Assembly (NCBI GenBank): GCA_022419385.1
Contig: JAJUBI010000004.1
Coordinates: 1,612,001-1,676,000 of the forward strand
DNA length: 64,000 bases
Reading direction: 5' to 3'
Origin: Paraconiothyrium sp. Pb-2020
Lineage: Eukaryota; Ascomycota; Dothideomycetes; Pleosporales; Didymosphaeriaceae
Shown here: one piece after another, positions 57,005 through 64,000 of the stretch
Position numbering within the stretch: the stretch's first letter is position 1
How the letters are laid out: each line of letters opens with the position of its first letter
Translations under genes and position numbers: made by a program
Notes under the pieces: model-generated
Seen by the model: the letters and a program-made list of their open reading frames with translations, nothing else
Database searches by the model: none
What the model was told of the DNA's origin: nothing

Positions 57005-60000
57005 ATGTTGTGCGAACCAAGCTTGGATTTTACCTTCGCCAAGACTCGTATATGCGGGCAAACCGGTGAAGCGGCGCAGAAATCGCTGACCTGCAACCGC
57101 CTTCCCCTCCGACATGTCCTTTCACTGTTGCTTTTTACCCCTTTCGTTATGTCTGGAACATGCTACTCCGATCTGCCACGGGCGACCGAAATACCCAAGG
57201 CGGTTGTTATACCGCCGAGTGGAAATTTTGAGGACAACGAGGGGAAGTGGTCTTCATTTCACATTTACCTTCGTAATTTTCGGAGTGGCCGCGTCAAAAG
57301 TATCGAAGGTCTACCCTCAACAGGACATTGCGTGCGAAAACAAGAATTTCAGGTCCTGCACGGACATCAAGTCTCTGGACTCGATTCGAATTCGGGAGAT
57401 AATTCAACCAGAGTTCGCAATACGACAGCTGTACCTCGAGACGTCGTGACGTATGAACACTTGACCTATTTCATCCCAAGTACATCGTATGGGTACACCG
57501 CGGGGGCTTATTACCGTATGTCTGGATCTTTCCTCTAGGTTTTGAAAACCTCAACCTCGCTGTTAGGCAGCTTGACTTGCAATGAAACAGTATGCAGTAC
57601 TACAAGCTGATGATGGTACAGGTAACAACGGAAAAGGTGCCGTTGGAAACCTTGTCCTGGGTGGATACGATCAATCTCGAGCAAGATGGGCGAACGGCGT
57701 CAGTGTCGAATTGCCCATCGACAATAGCAACAGTATCGACTTGACCGTGGAGTCTATTGAACTTGGGTTTGACCAGGGCACCAGCTGGTCCAGGCACACC
57801 TATCGCATTTCCAATTCAACGGGGTTCCTCGTCACGATTGATTACACCCGACCATACTTGTGGCTTCCCGATGACATTTGCGACAGCTTTGCGCAAATTT
57901 TCGGGTTGAGTTACAACGATACATCTAATCAATACATGGTCAGCGAAATAGCACATCATGATAACCAGCAACGAAATGCTACCGTGACCTTCGAAATGGG
58001 GAGTGGTAGAAGTGCAAACCACCATACCGCAAAGATTGATCTCCCTTACGACGCATTCAACCTCGAAGTTAAAACACTAGCTGTCGACAATGCAACGAGG
58101 TATTTCCCACTCAAGAGGTCGCTGAACGGAAAATATATTCTTGGACGCACCTTCTTGCAGGAATCGTACCTCATCGTTGACTATGAGCGAGGCAATTTCA
58201 CAATAGCGCCTGCAGCATACAACGATCCCATGCCAGATCAAATTATTGTGCCACTCAAAGCTTTCAGATGGTATCCGATCAGGCCCACACTCACGCGCAG
58301 AGCATCATTCAAAGACAAAGGCATTTCTGCTGGAGCCATCGCTGGTTTAGTCGTGGGCCTCATCGCCGTCATAATTACCGCTTTAGGAATCCATTTCTGG
58401 AGGAAGAGAAGACTTGCAAGTAGGAAGGCGCGATCTTATACGGAAACCATAAGAATCGTTACTACGGTTGTGGGGAAAGAGGTTAAGCATCGTCGCGTCT
58501 CCGAATTTGGTTCTCAGTCATATGCTATAGGTGGCTCCTATGGCAATGACCGTGATTCCAAGGCCACGGGACTCGTCTCACCCATCAACGAAATGGATAA
58601 CCCACCCACAGAGCTGTACTCCCCCTCAGACATCTATAGCGAAGACCTAGATTGTTTCTCTGCTAGCACCAAATATGAACGCCGCACATCCGAGCGAAGA
58701 GCCTTCGCGCAAAACACACCGTACGAGCACAAAGCGAAAGGGGAGCTGATTACTGGTAAAGACAACGTTGGGCATCCTCGCTATATTGGATCTCCGAAGA
58801 AGCAGGATACCTTAACAGAGACCTATGCAGATATCGAAAGCTTGTTGAAAGACCTTCGAGAGAATGGCGACATTTATAACGAATCCTCGGTCAGCCTTAG
58901 TTTTGATTGCGAACTTGGGGCTATCATCGGATCCCTCAAGATACAGCAATGCGCAGATATCAAGGCCTCAATCAGCAATGCTCTCTGCAATCATGTCGTC
59001 ATTGTTAGTTCAGACCAAAGTACAAGAGGGACCAGGATAGAGGCTGTTACGTGCATAGCATTTGCAAAGCGACGATGGGGCCTCCTAGGTGAACAATTGC
59101 TCAGAGATATTTCAAGACTTTGCGCGGACGGTCACCAGAATCACCGAAAACGACTCCCATGTGGTAAGTCAACTTCTAGGAGGTACTTTTAATGGAATGG
59201 TCATGCAGAGATCAGAGAGGTCATTATGAAACGAGCTGACGTGAATGTAGCCATTGGAAATGAGGACCAGCCAGAGCTTACCTATACCATGAGCCTTTAC
59301 GAAGGTATTCTCAGCGTGGAATTTCGAGAAGAAGTCTTCCTTGATCGTCTCAAGGAGTTTGCCAATGCTTTAAGTTGGCTTTGTAGAGCGTTGCGGACTC
59401 CACGTCCACGTGACTCGTCACATGGGCATTTTCTCTCAACATCGACCTGCCACAACGAAAGCCCCATTCCCGAGCTCAAAAGTGCGGGGGATACGGAAAT
59501 GACATCCCCCAAAATCTGCATAAAGTTTGGTCTACTCTCTGAGCCATATCACACGGTCGAAAACAGCTGTTGGCAAAAGCTTTTCAAGTCATGCTATATA
59601 CTAAAAGATGAAGTCATTGGAAACCTCGATTTTCCTGGTAAAGGTATCGAGGTACCGTTCGATTTGATGACTAGTCTCGCAGCTATCGAGTATCCAGTCC
59701 TTGTGGATGGTGGAACTGTTTTAGCGGGCTACCAAACCGTCCTGTTTCCAACACAAATGGAACCTACTTACGTACAATTCCATCTTGAAATCAGCGAGGA
59801 CGGACAGATAAACCCATTCGAAATCGATTACGCACAACGAGTGCATGTTACAGACTACGCGCAGTTCAAACATCTGCGTTGTTTCCTGGGTTGGTGCAAT
59901 CCTGCACATATCCAGCTCGGCACCAAGAACCTTCCCGTCACTGTTACGTATTCTGACACAAGGGAGAAAGAGAAGACACTGCATCGCAGCGGTCTTTCTA

Positions 60001-60977
60001 AGGGGTTCCAGATCACGTCCGCTAGCCCCATACAAGCCGGGATCAACGGTCAAATAAGCTACTCCTTCAGATCTCATCGCCTCCGCTTTCACCCGTCGTC
60101 AGACTACGTGAAGATGCTGCTTGATACATCTAAAGACGTAGTACTGGTCGCTGACGTACATGCTCGCCGATCATGGTTGCTCCCAAAGCTCAGCGTTATG
60201 CTTCACATGGCACATGCATGGGTTGCCCTTATGGACCCTTCTCCAGATGCAGACCCGATCCCGTTCGTTGAACCCCACGATGGACAGCGAAGAGTTGTCG
60301 AGCCGCTACTTGGTCAAGGAGATATCGTTGTTTGCGGCGTGGATAGTGATTCGTTCACACTTCGCCGGTTGTTGATTGGATTAAGTATGAATCTTCTCGC
60401 GTCGGTTGACCGTAAGGCAAAAAGTAAGAAAAGGACTTTGTACGGATTCGAATTCATGGATCTTGTCTCGGAGCCCGGAAGAGGTGGGTTTATGAAAGAG
60501 TTCAAGATCTCTACCAGCCAGAGCTGGCTTGCACTGGCGAATCATGCCGACGCTGTTGTTGTCTGTTCAAATCTTGGCGAGGCAATCATTCCTGCATATG
60601 ACGAACGTCGCAAGAGCGGGAGATGCAACGTTGTTCCATGCGGAAAAGATTACCTCGCAGCTCATCTGACCTGCCTTGAACGTTTGAGCGCTCGAGCTGG
60701 ATCAGCCATCATTTCCAACAATATTGGCCCAATAACGCTTTCTTCGCATATCAGCTGGGAGCCCTCTGGCAATCCATTTGAAGCATGTAATCACAACTGT
60801 AATAGTACAGATACATGCTGGGCGAGGCTGACCATGCTTCAAAACCTTGATCGCAGACGTGTCTTCAGCTTACACTTTGGCCGGTGGTCGAGAGCCCTTA
60901 GATTGGGGAGACCAATAGATACTAGAGGTGCTGTTGTATTCGGGAAATTCAGTTCGAAGGTGGGTGTAGCGCCGTGA
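57005..60977 (+). CDS. Receptor-like fusion: A1-peptidase-like ectodomain, membrane segment, large cytoplasmic orphan domain
   Basis: Three exons (57005-57515, 57598-59163, 59209-60977) join in phase to 1281 residues if the first ATG is used; a later start nearer the signal-like HVLSLLLFTPFVMSGTC is possible. The ectodomain resembles fungal aspartic-peptidase-like proteins (KAVVIPPSGNFEDNEGKWSS; SYGYTAGAYY; NLVLGGYDQSRARW; TRPYLWLPDDICDSF). Neither catalytic D-T/S-G motif is present and the first half is short, so it is probably inactive. One membrane helix (about residues 413-435) ends in WRKRR. The cytoplasmic part continues in the same frame into an uncharacterised fungal domain: AKRRWGLLGEQLLRDI, FREEVFLDRLKEFANALSW, FDLMTSLAAIEYPVLVDGG, RRSWLLPKLSVMLHMAHAW. 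The 59164-59208 intron restores the frame, supporting one gene. Function is unknown; the layout suggests sensing (inference). Confidence 0.72.
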
Positions 60978-61874
60978 GATGACTGCGATAGGCGAGGCAA
61001 GACAATGAATCGAGGTTGAAAGGGCTCTTCAATTGAATTATAGATATACTGATATATAAGTGCCACCGGAACTTCAGATGCATGTTCCTTCGCAACTAGA
61101 TGATATGTCTTGGCAAGAACGCGACCTACCTGACATATGAGTTTCGCTTTACCAGGCCTAGCTCTTGCTTAGTCCTCCAAAACATTTTCATTCCATTCTC
61201 CAAAGCCTGTTTCGCTAGGTTGAAGGTGGTCCGAAACAAGCCGAACCCTTCTGATCCACTTCACTCTTATTTCTGGGCGCGCTTTATAAGCCTAGTGCAC
61301 ATACAAGCTTCTGCAAAGCTCTAGCTGTTCAACTAAGCCATCGTGAAGATGCTTAGATCTGGAGATATGGACATTCGATTGCCGAGCGAAGTGTCGAGGC
61401 GTTACAACCCACGAAAGTGAACTCAGACAAGCAATGCAGCGTTCCTGCAGTTTTGTAAGCTCCAGGAGGAACAGAGACAGGAGATGCTTATGAGCGGTAG
61501 ATAAACTTACTTTTTGAAAGTATTCGATTTCATTCCCGCAAGACATCAGCGTTGTAAAGGTTTCGTTCTCCTCGAGATTTGCTTTCCTAAGCATGCACGC
61601 GAATACTCACTCTAACGCCCTAGCCCAACGTATATGGTGGCCTAGCTGTGCAAAAGCTATTGCGAGTTCGGAGGTTGATCGGTGAGCGGTAGATGCGGTT
61701 TACGTATTCGACGTGGCGCCTAGATTTTGCTCTGAGCTTTCGTTGGGGGCTGGGACCCATATTGCCCGACAGGCACTCTACGGATCGCAAACATGTTCTG
61801 ACTGAGTGAGTGTGAGAGATGCGTCAGTAGTTATGTTGAGGTCCCGTCTCCTACCACCCCTGTGTGCTCTATAT
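60978..61874. other. Intergenic between receptor-like gene and Zn2Cys6 gene (converging)
   Basis: 3' flanks of both genes. A minus-strand frame at 61292-61594 contains a GTAAGT donor but resembles no family; I do not call it a gene. Confidence 0.4.
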
Positions 61875-63213
61875 TCACGAAATCATAAGATTTGGCCACT
61901 CCAGCCAGTCTTTCCAAAATGTGCCTAGGAATCTAGTTACCGCTTCGATCAGCATCCGACCTGCGCTCTTGACAAGCCACAAGTCACGATGTTGATGGAG
62001 AAGCACGGCATAGTGGCAGAGGATTATCAAGGCTTCAGGCGTGCGTCTCAATAGCAAGTCGGTGAAATTGCCAGAAAGAAGAGAAGGCCAAGCCCAAATC
62101 AGCCCTACAGATTGACAATCTTCAATTACAGATTCTTCAAAAGAAGTCTCTGTTTTATACACCAGCTCTAGATGCGATATAGCATCCCGACAGGCCTTTT
62201 CTGAGCTTGCGCTCATATCGGCGTCGTCCAGCAAGCGGTGGAGACGGTCTGCGACGGTTTTGGCGCGCTCCTGCATATGCGATGATGCAGTGCTCAATGA
62301 GCGTTCTGACTGCCTAAGGATTGGAGATAGATCGGACTGCAATAGTACTTTCCATGATCGTTCCGTGATGGTACGAACCCCTCGATGAAGATTCGAATAT
62401 GAGACGTATCTATCCAAGAAGCCGTCCGCGTCACATTCCGACGTGGCAACCGCTTCTGCGAGAGCATGTAGCCCGAGAAAGCTTGTGAAAATGAGCATAG
62501 GCGCACAATTTTCTGTGTTGATCTCCACTGGGCTGTCGTTGAGTAGGGTCAAGGCGTGCGTTTGCAGCGCCGTAGCTTCCTCGTGGTAATACGTTGCAAG
62601 CGCTGGCCTGGCGTGGCAAAGGTGCATGGCGGAGAGAGCAAGTATTTGATGCATGAGGTAAGGAGCAGACAGGGCAATGGGCATTGTTGCACGGAGGAAT
62701 GCAGGGTCCAGCCGCTGACCCTGTGCAAGACTTGGAGTTGTTTCCAGGAAAAAATTACTGAGCAACTCCATGTGGCGTATGTTCAGAGGCGGATGTAAGG
62801 CGTCGTATTGCGCGGGAGAAGTCGTATCTAGATACGGCGATTCTGGAGTCGGAGCAAGCGTTGGTGGGTTGGATGTATGGGCCGTCAGGCGCACCGAAAC
62901 TGTCGAGGGGGTCGTTGCTATTTGCATACAACTGCCATCTTCTGATGATTCGGGTAGAGATGGACGTGTGGTCGGTGCTGAAGATGATCGTTGTGCATGA
63001 GATGGTATAGTAGGGTAAACGCAGCTTCGGTCAAGAGCCAGACAGTTCCTACAGGTAGGACGAGCTTCATCGCACTGTCAAAAGGCGGCGTTGCGTTAGG
63101 AAGATGCTCTAATAAAAGTGAAAGTCAAGGGCTGGAATGTTTACCTTCACATGGCGACGTTTGCACTCCCCGCAAACAAGCCGTGACTTCTTGTGGGGCC
63201 TGCGACGAGACAT
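61875..63213 (-). CDS. Zn2Cys6 transcription factor (UPC2-like group)
   Basis: Two exons (63213-63145 and 63074-61875) give 422 residues. The cluster occupies residues 14-41 (CGECKRRHVK, then CDEARPTCRNCLALDRSC) and is split by the intron directly before the third cysteine, a common fungal position. The rest has the layout of short Zn2Cys6 proteins of the sterol-uptake-control (UPC2-like) type: RHMELLSNFFLETTPSL, APYLMHQILALSAMHLCHAR, YYHEEATALQTHALTLLND and ENCAPMLIFTSFLGLHALAE. No break is seen. It could control the flanking tannase/esterase gene or the receptor-like gene, but this is only proximity. Confidence 0.9.
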
Positions 63214-63671
63214 AGCGAGCCCTCCGACGAGGCAGGGCTTGCCACAAGTCGTATGGGCGAATGCAATCCTGCAAACGTGCGATCGGGCACCTGCGAGATG
63301 AGTGTGGCAAGGCCGAGCAGAAGCGTCGAGTTATACGAATACGTCGCCAAGAGCCTCGGCTCCGTCGGAGTGGGTCCGCTTTAGCCACCTAAATACGACG
63401 TATAGCAGTCTTACGAATACGACGGATGGGACCATACTTCATCGTTGACAGAGCGCATATTGATTAGGCAATATGATTAAGATCAGGTGCTCTATATGCC
63501 ATCACGTCAAGGATTGATCAACAAGCAATAGAAATGGGTCCGTGACTGCAAAACGTTAGACTCACGAACATTCAGAAACGGTATACGACCTATAATAGTT
63601 ATTATAGCGAGTGCCGCGAGCATATAAGTATGTAGGCTCTTTGCAAACAAAAAAGCGCTTCTGATCATAAA
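63214..63671. promoter_or_regulatory. Divergent intergenic region, Zn2Cys6 gene / tannase-like gene
   Basis: 458 bp separating two divergent starts, so the promoters may be shared. No specific site can be named. The middle is AT-rich. Confidence 0.4.
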
Positions 63672-64000
63672 ATGCTGTGTGGCGTCATGGTTTCGATTAC
63701 TTCGTTTCTCTCCTTGGTAGCAGCTGCTGTGACCTACCTCCCCGAAGTCGAGCTCAGTCTCCATTCCAATCTTTCGAATCGTCATGTGCCGCTTTCGCTT
63801 CTGATTTCAATATCCCCAACGTCAAAGTCCATTTCACTCAGTTCCTTCCACAAGGCTACAACCTGTCGATTCCAGATTATGTAAGTCTGATCTTGTACGA
63901 TGTAGTGGTTTTCTAACCGAGTCAGCCGCAATCATGCATCGATTCTCTGGGCGCATCTCCCGACCAAACCATCCGCGCTGATGTGTGCCGCATTGCAATG
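63672..64000 (+). CDS. Tannase/feruloyl-esterase family protein, 5' end (cut by window)
   Basis: A secretion-signal-like frame starts at ATG 63672 (MVSITSFLSLVAAAV). The mature N-terminus is read in another frame: FESSCAAFASDFNIPNVKV, PQGYNLSIPDY, then after a GTAAGT...TCAG intron (63881-63925) PQSCIDSLGASPDQTIRAD and VCRIAM at the window edge. These match the start of secreted fungal tannase/feruloyl esterase (alpha/beta hydrolase) proteins, which cleave phenolic esters. The join between signal and mature part needs a frame change near 63730-63765, with no plausible intron there: either a one-base error or mutation, or a first exon I cannot see. Confidence 0.65.

Overview
The window is chromosomal DNA of a filamentous ascomycete, most likely a Dothideomycete. 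It has short GT-AG introns (about 45-85 nt) with CTAAC/CTGAC branch sites. It also carries fungal-only families: Zn2Cys6 regulators, a rhodopsin-domain membrane protein, a GCK kinase, an A1-peptidase-like membrane protein and fungal C2H2 proteins. All exon models were built by eye; for the main genes every intron phase agrees and the total length fits the family.

Layout. 0-15.6 kb is an accessory block: the tail of a C2H2-type protein, a rhodopsin-domain protein, a DHCR24-like FAD reductase (one in-frame stop, one stwintron), an AAAP amino-acid transporter, an amidase, an HRI1-like protein and a 1239-residue regulator with two Zn2Cys6 modules. Transporter, amidase and regulator together suggest uptake and hydrolysis of an amide or amino-acid-like nitrogen source (inference).

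15.6-22.6 kb has no intact gene. It is filled by a diverged satellite-like repeat with an 80-100 bp unit, a conserved box A and a conserved box B, and a higher-order arrangement. It holds a decayed oxidoreductase remnant. Isolated box A copies lie at 5.4-6.0 kb and 55.9-56.7 kb.

22.9-41.3 kb is a core region: pyruvate carboxylase (one probable GC-AG intron), a broken P450, clathrin heavy chain (two microexons), eIF3j/HCR1 and an intron-containing tRNA-Gly(UCC).

42.2-46.3 kb holds three decaying, partly inverted relatives of an SNF2-helicase-like gene, with nonsense codons of CAG-to-TAG type.

49-55.3 kb holds a C2H2 transcription factor and an STE20/GCK kinase, both with probable 5'-UTR introns. 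57.0-64 kb is accessory again: a receptor-like fusion of an A1-peptidase-like ectodomain, one membrane segment and a large cytoplasmic orphan domain; a Zn2Cys6 regulator; and the start of a tannase/feruloyl-esterase gene cut by the window edge.
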